The translations under genes were made by a program, and so were the position numbers. A stretch of 64,000 bases of DNA, from positions 38,217,142 to 38,281,141 of the forward strand of contig NC_081541.1 of assembly GCF_901000735.1 (NCBI RefSeq). Reading direction: 5' to 3'. The stretch is from Corylus avellana (Eukaryota; Streptophyta; Magnoliopsida; Fagales; Betulaceae). The notes beneath the pieces are model-generated. The model was not told the origin of the DNA. It worked only from the letters and a program-made list of their open reading frames with translations, and did not search any database. This document shows positions 45,089 through 58,738 of this stretch, piece after piece (position 1 is the stretch's first letter; every line of letters begins with the position of its first letter).

Positions 45089-48000
45089 ATGGTACCTCTT
45101 TCTTTGTTTCACTTTGTGTTTTATTATATTTTCTTGGGGTTTTTTCAGAAGCCGCACGCAGCATCGGGTTTTGTAGAGTCTGTGTTTATTTGAATTTTTT
45201 GTATTTTTGGTTGTGTATGATTTTGGCTTTGTATGTTTCAAGCTCGATTAACTGTTGTCTTGGATTGGGATCTGTTTGGTTGTTGGGAAAATGTTCGGGA
45301 AAAGAAAGTAAAGATGCGCGATGATTTAGTTCTTAAATTCGTCTTCTTATTTATTGAGTTAGTCTAACTGTGGTCTTGCTAAATTCTGTTGAGTTTTTTC
45401 TTTTCCTGGAAGCGGAAAAAGAGATTTTATTATTAATTTTTGTATTTTTGTATTTTTTTTTTTTTTAAGTTTTCTCAGCAACTTATGGTTGTTAATGACA
45501 ATTTATAAAAGCAATTTTAGTTCCTCTTTTTTTAAAAAATTTTATACTTTTAAAATTTTCTCAGTAACCAAAATGGTTGGTAAGTGATCAATGTCAAAAC
45601 AATGCTAGTTCCCTCTTGTATTTTGGTTTTTAATGTCTTATTTATCAGAAACCAATGGAGCGTTGATGATCATTTTCAAAATTGGTTTCGTACTCTTGCC
45701 TTTTGTTTTTAGGGGTTTATGCCTTTGATGCTAAGCTAAAAGTAAAAGTCTTTTTTAAGCAAGTAAAAAACTAAACTGAGCATGACCAACATAATTCAAG
45801 CTGGAAATCAAAACCAGGTAAATTATTTATTTGTTTAATTTTCTCAGAGAAATAAAATATATTTTGTTCATTTCTCTTGTATTATTATTGGGAGTTGGTT
45901 AGGGCTATGTTCAATTTAACCTTGATATGTTGTAACCCACAAAACGTGTATCAATGCTTTTTTTTATTTTCGAAGTATATGGAGAGATATCATTATTGAT
46001 GTATTATGTATATATAAATATATGTACGCGCACTATTGTTATTTCCTATTCTTGATGTTGTGTTCGAAGAGAACTCTTAACTGGTAACTTCTCCTTCAGT
46101 TTGAACACAGCTTATAAATACTTGTTTTGGGGTTTTTTAGTGTTATAGTTGTCAGCTTGGTGAGTCCCTTGTAGATTATTGGTGTGAGTGTTAATCTTTA
46201 TGTTGCTATCACTGCAATTTGTGTGCGCATGTGGTTTTCTTTTGTCTTTTTGTATTTGTTAAATGATTGTGGTTTGGAGTTTTTGAATTGCTCCTGTTTG
46301 GTTGAGAAAATCTGGTTCAGCATTTCACCTGATGCTGTGAAAGATTGGGTGGAAAGACTACAGATTTTGAGATTTTACCTCTTATTTGTTTTGTTTTATG
46401 GTTGTCTGGAAATTCCTGACATAATACTAAGCCTACAACCTTCTTGTAACCAATCCCTAGAAGGTAAAACTAATGTAGAATCAGATTGTACCGTCATTGT
46501 GGTTTGTCCAACTGGCATCTCAGCCACAACATGAAGGGGAAATGGCCATTTTAACCACAGTTTGTGGTCTGTAGTTTTATTTTTGTCTTCTACTTTTTTT
46601 TTCCTATTTTGGAATTTATATATGATTGGTGATAAGCTAGAAGATACAACAATATTTTTTGGCAAGTGGAAAGATAGATATAATAATATGAGAGTCAAGT
46701 TTGGTATCAAACCATTTATTTGTCATCTGGTGGTTTGTTAATTTTTTAATATATTAATAAGCTCGTCATCTTCTCAGGCGGAACTGAGAGTGTGTCCCTT
46801 TTTGTCATCCGGTGGTTCGTTAATTTTTTAATATATTAATAAGCTCGTCATCTTCCCAGGCGGAACTGAGAGTGTGTCCCTTTTTGCACTAATGATCCAA
46901 ATTAAGTTGAATTCGCTGGAGACGAAAACAATATAAAGGATTTTAATACCGGTTACTAAACATGGTTACTTATATATGCATAATTGTTGAGATGTTTTAT
47001 GTGGACCGTGTATGGTCGTGGTGCTAAGCTAGAGGAATGGGTGATTTAGTTGGTCAATAAGAAGCTATGTTGAGTATTGCCAGACTCAAGTCTGGTATTA
47101 ACCTCTATTTGGTGGTTAATCTGTGCCTTTAATACAAGTGCCTTGATGCTTTTCATGCTTGCATCTTTTGGCCCAGGCCCTACAGAAGCTATGTTGAGTA
47201 TTGCCAAACTCAAGTCTGGTATTAACCCCTATTTGGTGGTTAATACAGTTATGAGTCTGGTAAGTCAACTGTGCCTTTAATACAGGTGCCTTGATGCTTT
47301 GCATGCTTACATCTTTTGCCTCAGGCCCTACAGAAGCTATGTTGAGTATTGCCAGATTCAAGTCTGGTATTAACCTCTATTTGGTGGTTAATACAGTTAC
47401 GAGTCTGGTAAATCAACTGTGCCTTTAATACAGGTGCCTTGATGCTTTTCATGTTTGCATCTTTTGCCCCAGGCCCTACAGAAGCTATGTTGAGTATTGC
47501 CAGACTCAAGTCTGGTATTAACCTCTATTTGGTGGTTAATACAGTTACGAGTCTGGTAAATCAACTGTGCCTTTAATACAGGTGCCTTGATGCTTTTCAT
47601 ACTTGCATCTTTTGCCCCAGGCCCTACAAATTGGTGCTAGCGTTGCTGTCATTCATGATGTAGAATGGAAAAAATAGGAGTAACTGCATAGATGAATCAA
47701 CTAGTAGTTCTTTATTTTATCTTTTTGTGTTGTTGCAAACTTTTTAGGTGGTGTTTGGTAAATGGGTTGGCCTAGATACTGTAGTTGATGAAGATTTATG
47801 TGAAAAAAAAAAAATAAGAATGTTTTGTATAAAAAAATGAAAAAGTGATATGGAAAAGTAAAAAAGTTTTGTTTTGTAATGATTTTTTTATTTGAATAAT
47901 AATAAAAAGTGAATGATGTGATATAAAAAGTGAAAAAGTTAAAATATTTTGATGTTGATTTTTTTGGAAAATTGTGATGAACAGTGTTTAAGCTAACTCC

Positions 48001-49067
48001 AACCCCTTTACCAAACCAGGCCTTAATGCCATTGTCTTGATATATATTTTCACATTATATAGTTACATTGTGTGCTTCTGCTAATAGCTTGAAACATATT
48101 GGTTTTTTCAGATTTTTTTTTTAGTTTAACCGAGTCTTTATTTTTATACTATAAACAGCCAAAGCAAATCCACGAGATCAAGGATTTCCTTGTTACTGCA
48201 AGAAGAAAGGATGCACGCTCTGTCAAAATCAAGAGGAGCAAGGATGTGGTGAAGTTTAAAGTTCGCTGCTCCAAGTACCTTTACACTCTCTGTGTCTTTG
48301 ACAATGAGAAGGCTGACAAGTTGAAGCAATCCCTTCCTCCAGGTATCACCAATTTATTCAACTATATTCATCAGTGTCTGTTAGCTTTGTTTTTTGGCCT
48401 CTCCGAGGTCAGAGGAGTCTTACATAGTCCTGCTGTATCACTTGCATATTATAGTTTAGAGTAAGTCTATTTAGTAGACTCTTATACGACTGACATACAA
48501 TTGAGACTCCTTGCATTGAAAATTCATGTCTATTTAGGGCCTGTTTGAGATTGCGTTTGAGGGGCCTAAAAGTGCTTTTAACACTCTAAAAACTCGTTTG
48601 AAAAAAAAAAAAAAAAAAGTACTCATTTGGAAAAAAAAATAAAAATAAAAATAAAAAGCACTTTTAAGGGTCTAAAAAGCCTAAAAATAATTAAAAAAAA
48701 TACTTTTGACAAAAGCTTAAAAATGAAGCTTTTGTCCAAATACTCTTTTTGATTTGAAAACTCTATTTCTCAATAACAATTCCAAATAGGCTCCTAGTAG
48801 ACTCCTTGCATTGAAAATTAGTTTTGTTTTTTTTCAAGTATTAATCCAATGGAAGATGATAGTCTACTAAATAGCATTACTCTATAGTTTAATATGGATG
48901 TGATTATTATAGAGCAAGGTGGCTTGTGCATTTGCAAGCTTTTGTGTTTCTTGAGATGTAGGTTTCATACTGAGCCCACACTCCTTTTTTTGGGGGGGGG
49001 GGGGTCATAGTTATTGATAATTCATGTCATTGTTTCATTTGTAGGTTTGAGTGTGCAAGACCTGTGA
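45089..49067 (+). CDS. RPL38: Ribosomal protein eL38, copy 1
   Basis: Three coding exons: 45089-45091 (only the ATG), 48159-48342 and 49045-49067, with GT-AG introns of 3067 and 702 bp. The product has 69 residues, the universal eL38 length, with [35 protein letters not shown] and the C-terminus LSVQDL. It is a small basic component of the cytosolic 60S subunit. The start was chosen because the motif GCGAAAATGGTACCTCT is conserved in all three copies and exon 2 begins exactly at codon 2. The long first intron contains a tandem minisatellite and a MITE; the second contains another MITE. It shares sequence with copies 2 and 3 from the promoter to about 2 kb past the stop. Its promoter is shared with the NIFK-like gene. 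Confidence 0.95.
46722..46885. repeat. 82-bp tandem duplication in eL38-1 intron 1
   Basis: Two near-identical units beginning GTCATC(T/C)GGTGGTT and ending GTGTGTCCCTTTTTG. Copy 3 has a single unit at about 63677-63757. Confidence 0.85.
47061..47628. repeat. 148-bp minisatellite in eL38-1 intron 1
   Basis: Four units starting GAAGCTATGTTGAGTATTGC at 47061, 47185, 47333 and 47481; the first is 124 bp and the rest about 148 bp. Each contains CAGACTCAAGTCTGGTATTAA-like palindromic text and ends AGGCCCTACA. eL38-2 has one short unit (about 55242-55370); eL38-3 begins one at 63931. Confidence 0.9.
47750..48023. mobile_element. MITE in eL38-1 intron 1
   Basis: Inverted ends GGTGTTTGGTAAATGGGTTGG and CCAACCCCTTTACCAAACC with a low-complexity A-rich centre; absent from eL38-2 at the matching place. 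Probably hAT-type. Confidence 0.65.
48537..48794. mobile_element. MITE in eL38-1 intron 2
   Basis: Left end GGCCTGTTTGAGATTGCGTTTG and right end CAATAACAATTCCAAATAGG are imperfect inverted repeats around an A/T-rich centre with AAAAGTGCTTTTA. Related to 52744-52976. Absent from eL38-2. The flanks carry the direct repeat AGACTCCTTGCATTGAAAATT. Confidence 0.65.
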
Positions 49068-49769
49068 AGCAAATGAGTTGCTATCAAAGATTTTTACTAG
49101 TGCCTTGAGAAGTTTTTTGATAAGTACTAGTGCCTTGAGAAGTTGATATATATTTTTGTTTACCCCTTAAATTTGGTGACTGCGTTGATAGGTGGTGGTG
49201 ATGGTGAGAACCTTGCAATTTCTTTGGGCATGAATTTGTAGACTGAACCTGATGGTGTGTTTAGTATTTTAATTTAATGAATGACTTCTCAATTACTCAA
49301 ACTCTCTTCAAACTACTACTTTACTAGCAATGTCCCTCCAAACTATTTTTTTTAAAGTATTAAAAATTGTCGATGTTTTCTCAAGACCAGCAAAAAAATC
49401 AAATTTAGTCGATTGACATTAAAGTTTTTCAACAAGACAAAAATACTCTGATAAATTTGAAAAAAATAAATAAACAAATAAACAAATAAAGGTCTAGCGT
49501 TGGCTTAATCACTCATTGGCCATTTTTGCGTTGTTTCTCCAATATCCCCCTTTTAAGTCATTTCTACAAAAACCTATTGAGCATCCTCAAATTCGTCTCA
49601 CTTCCTCTACAATTTCATAAGCTTTAACCTGATCAAGCTTTTCGAACTCAACCTGCCCATGTGCTTGCTTACCCTTTTCCAAATCCAGCTGAAACCCTCA
49701 AACCTTCAAGATTGAAGTGATTGCATATTCATTGGATTGGACATTTCGACAGAATTGGCTAATTGCACC

Positions 49770-50967
49770 GGATTCGGATCCCCAACAATACCTAGAAATT
49801 GCCAGTCCAAAATTTTGATAATCTAAGCCATCAATTTAAATTAAGGGTTAGCAAGAAGACACGTCATCGATTCGCTTCTCAAGACTCCCAACCTCGTCAG
49901 TGATTCGCTTGCCCTCTCATTGTTCTCAATCCCCTCATTTCGCTCTCCCTTCTCCCTCTAGAACAATTCTTCTTCTCCCTCCAAAATCCTATTGGATTCA
50001 CAGAATCCCAGTTGTATTAAATTCCGGCGAGAAAACAATTTTCAGGAAACCGAATGGAAGAACACCCATTGCCATTGGTCCGCTGGGTTGTTGATTTGTA
50101 ACATTCACGTTCTTTGATTTCGTGGCTACAGCAGAGAAAAACTGAATTCAATTCTCATAGAAGGGTTTGGGTGTTGTTTTCTGCCCATTTTATAGCTCTG
50201 CTATTGGAGTTTTTTTTTTTTTTTTTTTTTTTTGGGTCGGTTCTCTTAGGATTGTTCAATAGTTGGGGGCTAAGATTTGAGGGTTTTGAGTTTTTCTGTG
50301 GGATTGTAATTTCGTGAAATGGGGTTGTAAAAATTATAATAGTTGTGTTAATCTCTTTATTAATAATAGTTTCATTTCAAAGATGAAATTATGGTGTTTG
50401 TGTTTATTTCAAACTTGGCTTTTCATGAATATTGAACCCAAAAACTGGATTTTAGTGCGCTGAAGAGTGATTATAATGGCATCCATGTAAGTGGTGTTTA
50501 TCAGAGAAACTTCATAACCTTCAAACCCACAAAACTTGTTGAGATGCCACAAGTTTTGCTGAATCTGTACTTCTGCAAGCTCTGGTCCAGGAAACCCTGT
50601 CGAAGATTTGAAGCAAAAGCAAGCTTTGCAACCAAATTTTTCTGATGAGAAGTTGAACCCAAGTGATTAAGAAGGAGATGAACCCAGATTTCTCTTAGGA
50701 GAAGTTGAACCCAACATCTGAGACAAGATGAACAATATTTTTCTTCAAATGTTAGACCGGGTTGTTGGAGGATGAGCGTCTAAGCCAAGAAGAAGGTTTG
50801 TTAAAGCGTGGTGGGAAAAGGCTGAAACAAAGCATTTGGGTGTTCACGCGGATCGCTAAGGTGGCGTTTGTAGGTGACATATTCTTTTACTGTTAGATAT
50901 ATCTAATGGCCCATGCTCTTACTATTGCCAAACCGACAATTTCTAGGTATTGTTGGGATCCAAATCC
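49770..50967. mobile_element. Mutator-like element, 1198 bp, possible Pack-MULE
   Basis: Terminal inverted repeats start GGATT(C/T)GGATCCC(C)AACAA and continue through CCTAGAAATTG. The flanking direct repeat AATTGCACC (49761-49769 and 50968-50976) is 9 bp, as for Mutator. The matching DNA behind eL38-2 (about 57024-57040) has the uninterrupted site AATTGCACCAATG. The 1.1-kb interior has no transposase; it has a pyrimidine-rich tract and gene-like, less A/T-rich text (49890-50340) with an open frame of 64 codons at 49900-50094 of unknown identity, which could be captured host DNA. Confidence 0.85.
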
Positions 50968-51182
50968 AATTGCACCAATGTAAGAACCCGACAGCATACT
51001 TATAAAAAAAATAAAATAAAAACAGACAGCACAAACCCATTAACAAGAGTAGTGTAGAGGTATAGATTTGGGTTTTGAGTGTGCTGAAAAATCTTAAAGG
51101 CATAGTCAATTCAATGGAGTAGAGGGTTATGCATGGGGGTGGTTGAGCCACGGTGGAACCGTATGTACTAGTATTTCTCATT

Positions 51183-51902
51183 ATTGCAGTGGACCTTGGG
51201 ATAAAGGCTCACTTAATGAGATTCTCTTTGGGCCAGTATCGTAGCCCAAGTGAATGACGAACTATTGGAGTGGACCTCGAGATAAAAGTTCAACCAGCAA
51301 GGCCCAGAAAGATACTTGAACTCTAACCAAATCCAGGCCCACAATACCAAACCCCGGCATAAGTTTTCTCTTCCCCCCAGCTAAGAAAACCCCGCAGAGT
51401 AAGGGGCAAAGCGTAAAATACTCTCCTAAATGTGAAAAATATCCCTTCACATAGAAGGAGAGCCAAGGATTCCCAAAAGTCATGAACACGCACGATCAAT
51501 GGGATTGGACCCTCTCATTTTCAGCCTCCCTCTTCACGGTGTAGGAAAAACTAAAAAAGACAACCCTAAATCCCGCTATAAAAACCCTAGGGTTAGGACT
51601 TCAAGACTATGATGATATCTCTCTCTCAACCACTGCTATATTATTTTGCTCAAACATTATTGCTTAATTGTCGTTATATTTTCTCATTAGTTTTTAACTT
51701 AGATATCAGAGGTGGAACGGTCACCCTCCCCCCATTTCATTGTCCTCTATAGCTGATCTTTCCCTACTCTCTATTGGGCCCAAGATCGAAGAAGCTACCA
51801 AGAGTGATGGCTGGTCTAACAAGTTTTAAAATCGAGTTAATCACTTCATGAAGTAAGTAAAAAAGAATAAATTAATCTATGCCATAGATGTACCGTAGTC
51901 TG
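51183..51902. other. Spacer with possible LTR-type fragment
   Basis: Beyond the part shared with eL38-2. CTATAAAAACCCTAGGG, CATTAG and AACTTAGATATCAGAGGTGG in this order resemble the promoter and R/U5 part of plant gypsy LTRs, but no ends could be fixed. No gene seen. Confidence 0.35.
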
Positions 51903-52189
51903 TAGGGGTGTCAAAAATTACCGAGAAATCGAAACCGGACCCAGTTTCAGTTTGAAAAAACCAAAAATCGAGTACTCCGTTCCAGTACCCAATTTTTGAG
52001 ACCCAGCTTTACCGGGTATATATATATATACTTTAGGTAATTAAATTAATATATATAAAAACCGGTTACCGGATTGGCCGGTAACCGGGACCTCGGTTTC
52101 TGGTTTTCCAAAACTAAGAACGAGGTACCCCGGTTTCAATCCCCAGTTTTGGCCAAAAACCGATAAACCGAACCAGGTTGACACCCTTA
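51903..52189. mobile_element. hAT-type MITE
   Basis: Ends TAGGGGTGTCAA and TTGACACCCTTA are inverted repeats; the inside holds repeated GGTTACCGG/CCGGTAACC palindromes and AAACCG motifs. Confidence 0.7.
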
Positions 52190-52743
52190 CTATGCTATTA
52201 GAAAAGTTGACAAAATTCATTAATGTGTTAAACGGGATAGCCGAACTACTCTCATGGCCTTTGAAGTGATTTAAGCACCCCCTCTGAGCATATTTGGGGG
52301 TGGCTAAACAACTTCTATAGTCATTAGGAGTGGTTTGGCCACCCAAAAAAAATTGAGGGATGGCCAAACCATTTAATTAAAAAATATTGTTAGAATTTAA
52401 AAAAATTCATTGAAGTTATTCTAGAAAATCTAAATAAATGTTCAAAAGTGGCGGTCCAAGAATTTTTCAGTGTTCAGAAAATGTTAAAAATATGTTATGA
52501 AAAACGTTTTATATGGAAATAAATGGAGCCTTTGTGTGTACGGCCGAGGGAAGTTCACTATCAAATTAGGTTTGAGCCATATAATTTTGACCAAATCATG
52601 GGGGCATTTTTTATGTGGCTCCCTACATCTGCCGCCATGGATTCTTAGAAGAGATGGAGGTATAGAGAGAGAGAGAGAGAGAGAGAAGACAATAGACTGA
52701 GAATATTATTTAGGATTCTTAGAGCTCGAAAATTTTACTAAGA

Positions 52744-52976
52744 ACCTGTTTGGAATTGCGTTTGGGGGGGTTTAAAAGTGCTTTTAACTTTCAAAAAGCC
52801 CATTTGAAGAAAAAAGAAAATACTCGTTTGGTAAAAAAATTAAAAGCACTTTAAGGGTCTAAAAAACCTAAAAATGAACAAAACGCACTTTTAGCAAAAG
52901 CTTAAAAATGAAGTTTTTGCCAAAAAATTCTTTTTGACTTAAAAACTATATTTCTCAAACGCAATCTCAAACGAGC
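52744..52976. mobile_element. MITE related to 48537-48794
   Basis: Left end CCTGTTTGGAATTGCGTTTG and right end CAAACGCAATCTCAAACGAG are good inverted repeats around an A-rich centre with AAAAGCTTAAAAATGAAG, also present in the first copy. Confidence 0.7.
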
Positions 52977-53262
52977 TTTAAATATACTAAATTGGTGTGG
53001 ATTCCCCCGTATAAAAGCACACACAAGGTCGCCAATTATGATGGCCGCCTGTCGGAGAATGTAAAAGCTTTGGAACATTGCCATTGGTAGCAATTTTCCT
53101 GAGTAATGCTACATATCAAACAAATATCTCACAAATATTTATAAAATTGATGTGGCAAGAACTGATTTAAGATCTATTAGACTTAGCCAAGTTAGTTTTA
53201 TAAGATATTTGTGGAATATCTATATGGTATGTAGCATTACTCTTTTTTTCGGTTGTTGACAG

Positions 53263-53263
<1 letters not shown>

Positions 53264-53297
<34 letters not shown>
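53264..53297. repeat. (TA)n microsatellite
   Basis: About 17 uninterrupted TA units, upstream of eL38-2. Confidence 0.95.
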
Positions 53298-53300
<3 letters not shown>

Positions 53301-53440
53301 TTTTAACAATTTGAAGAGGAATAGGCTGTTTGATTTTTAGTCTAAACATTCTAAAATATTGGTTGCCCAATCACTTCAGCAGCGTGAATTCATTTGAATT
53401 GATTTTTGTCAATTCTCTCGGGGAACAATGACCCTTCAAT

Positions 53441-53615
53441 TTCAGGCCCAAGGCCCATCCATGTACTTTGAAATTGTCCAAAAGAAGAGGGACAAAATGG
53501 GAAAACAGAAATATTTTTTTGGAATTAGGGTTTATAAGCCTAGAACACTTGCGGCGTCCGGGAGCTCTCTGATCTGCTCTTCAGCCGAAGATCTCTTCTG
53601 CACGAAAAAGCGAAA
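53441..53615 (+). promoter_or_regulatory. eL38-2 promoter and leader
   Basis: AGGCCCAAGGCCCATCC at 53444-53460 and TAGGGTTTA at 53526-53534 repeat the copy-1 promoter elements, followed by the conserved leader ending CACGAAAAAGCGAAA. No divergent gene was found upstream. Confidence 0.75.
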
Positions 53616-56257
<2,642 letters not shown>

Positions 56258-56822
56258 AGCAAATGAGTTGCTATCATTTTTGTTTACCCCTTAAATTTGG
56301 TAACTGTGTTGTTAGGTGGTGAGAACCTTGCAATTTCTTTGGGCATGAATTTGTAGACTGAACCTGATGGTGTGTTTAGCATTTTAATTTAATGAATGAA
56401 CTTCTCAATTACACGAACTCTCTTCAAACTACCACTTCACTAGCAATGTCTTGAGTCAATGTTTTTTTCTTGAATCAATGTTTTTTTCAAACTACTAATA
56501 ATTGTCAATGTTTTCTCAAGACCTGCAAAAAAATCAAATATAGTCAATTGACCTTAAAGTTTTTTTATAAGATAAAAGTACCCTTATAAATTTGAAAAAA
56601 AATAAGAAGAAAGGTTTAGCGGTGGCTGAATCACTCCTTGGCCATTTTTGCATTGCTTTTACGATATCCCCTTCTAAGTCATTTCTACAAAAAACCTGTC
56701 TCACATCCTCGAATTCGTCTCACATCCCAAACAATTTCATAAGCTTTAACCTGATCAATATTGCTTTAACCTGATCAATATTTTCAAACTCAGTTTTAAA
56801 ATCTGCCCTTGTGCTTGCTTAT

Positions 56823-57030
56823 ACCCTCTTCGAATGCCAACTGATTTTTCAGCCAAAAGATCGAAGTGATTGCATATTCGTTGGATAGGACAGATTCGTA
56901 CACCATTTTGACATAATTGGCTAATTGCATCACTTCGAATGCCAACTGATTTTTCAGCAAAAAGATCGAAGTGATTGCATATTCATTAGATAGGACAGAT
57001 TCGTACACCATTTTGACAAAATTGGCTAAT
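56823..57030. repeat. Tandem duplication behind eL38-2
   Basis: Two units of about 110 bp with CTTCGAATGCCAACTGATTT, GATCGAAGTGATTGCATATT and CAGATTCGTACACCATTTTG. Copy 1 has one unit. Confidence 0.85.
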
Positions 57031-57243
57031 TGCACCAATGCGTGAGAGCGTATATATATATATAATTTAAATAAATTTTTTTTTTTAAAAAAAGAAAAAA
57101 AAAAAAAAAGAAAGAAGAATCAGACGGCACAAACCCATTAACAAGAGCAGTGTATAGGTATAGATTTGGGATTTGGGTTTTGAGTGTGCTGAAAAATCTA
57201 GGCATAGTCAATGGAGTAGAGGGTTATGAAAGGGGGGTGGTTG

Positions 57244-58496
57244 AGTCTAGACTCTTTTTCTAAATTTTACAATTTTATGAAGAATTTTTGAAAGATATTG
57301 ACAATTTTTAAAAGTTTTGAAAGATATTAACTTAATCAATAGTTTGGGAGGATATAGACAATAGGCTAGTAGCTTAAGGGGGTACTTATACTTTTTTCAA
57401 AATAATATTACAAAAAGAAAAAAAATGACATGCAAATATTATTTTCGTAACTCATTGCATACTTATTTTAAGATATAAAAGATATTATTAATTTGTTCGA
57501 AGAGTTAAAGATGTTTGATGTGCGTCTTGACAATGTATGACGATGAATTTTAATTGGAAAAATGTTTTAATTGGGCTATCATGAACACTTGTGGCCTAGC
57601 TATGGCGTCAGGGGAACTTGTGGAGGTAGAAAAGCGTAGGACATTTAGTCGCTCAAATTGGAAATAATTTGAGTAGTAATTGTAAGAGAGTTTATATAAG
57701 ACATACTTGTCTAAATAAATTTTAGGGATATCTAGCCACCTATTTAGATAAGTAAATTTCATATAGACTTTCACGATTATTATCTGCCCAAGTAACTAAT
57801 TGAGAGAGATCCCAATACTTAAGTTGCTATATTGCTTATAGTTATCCGGGCAAAAGACAATTGTCTTAAGAAAAAAAATAAATAGGGTTTCTAGGGGAGA
57901 ACTGGGATCCTCTTCAGTTGAAATGAATTGGAGAAAAATCAGTTAGTTATAACATCAGGATAAAATGGACCAATCAAAAAGTGAAATTAACATTTTACCC
58001 TCATATTATAACTAACTAGCAATTGGAGAATATCTTGGTTCCCTAGGGATGATTGTGGCTACTTTTGCCACGAGGCATGATATATGAAAAAGGAGTGACG
58101 TTAAAGGCCCCCAATCAAATGTACATGTGGCGCAAGTATTGACTTCCTCTCATTCAATTTTTTTTTTTTTTTTTATGTTGAGAAACCTCTTAAAGGCAAG
58201 GCCCTTTAGATCCACCCATGCAGAGTAAACCCCGGTCCCGTGCACCGCACTCTTAGAATCATTCAAATATGAGAAGACATGAGACGCCATCAATTGGAGG
58301 GAAGCTCTCCTTGGTGTAGAACCACCCATGAGATTGGGAGGTAATAGGCCCCCTCCCCCAACAAAAAGAAAAAAAATTAAAAAATGTCCTCAAATTCATA
58401 TTTTTTTACAGGTTGAACCCCAAAAAAATATTTTTATTTTTATTTTGCACCCATTTCAAATTCTTATTCCGCCTTGAGCGCTCCCATTTCGAGGTA
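57244..58496. other. Spacer, no gene seen
   Basis: A/T-rich. A possible foldback element lies at about 57895-58049 (GAACTGGGATCCTCTTCAG and CAATTGGAGAATATCTTGG are partly inverted). A repeat fragment at 58165-58330 (AAAGGCAAGGCCC, AGAGTAAACCCCGGTCCCGT) also occurs as a diverged copy at 43410-43495. Confidence 0.5.
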
Positions 58497-58738
58497 ATCT
58501 TTGCAACCTGGACAATCGATCAGTTTCTTTGGATATTAATTTGCTATAAATCACCTTAAGAAACAAAAAGATGAGGCTGTAAATTAACAGAATGGAAATT
58601 TCTTTAAGATGCAACATATTCTACATCCAGAGTCCAGACTACTTTAAACTACTAGATTAGCCAATAGCCAAAACTTGATGAAATCAACATAGGCCACAGA
58701 AATGAGCTTCAAATGAGCTTCCAAGGCTGAGGAACTCT
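58497..58738. repeat. Duplicate of 41064-41305
   Basis: Matches the DNA 3' of the NIFK-like gene in order and orientation. No NIFK-like exon follows it here. Confidence 0.8.

Noticed and set aside
46184..46534. 116-codon frame in eL38-1 intron 1, also seen at 63200-63574
   Set aside because: Lies in the homologous first introns of eL38 copies; broken in copy 2 and without any recognisable domain.
47061..47628. CRISPR-like repeat array
   Set aside because: Contiguous 148-bp tandem repeats without unique spacers, in a plant intron.
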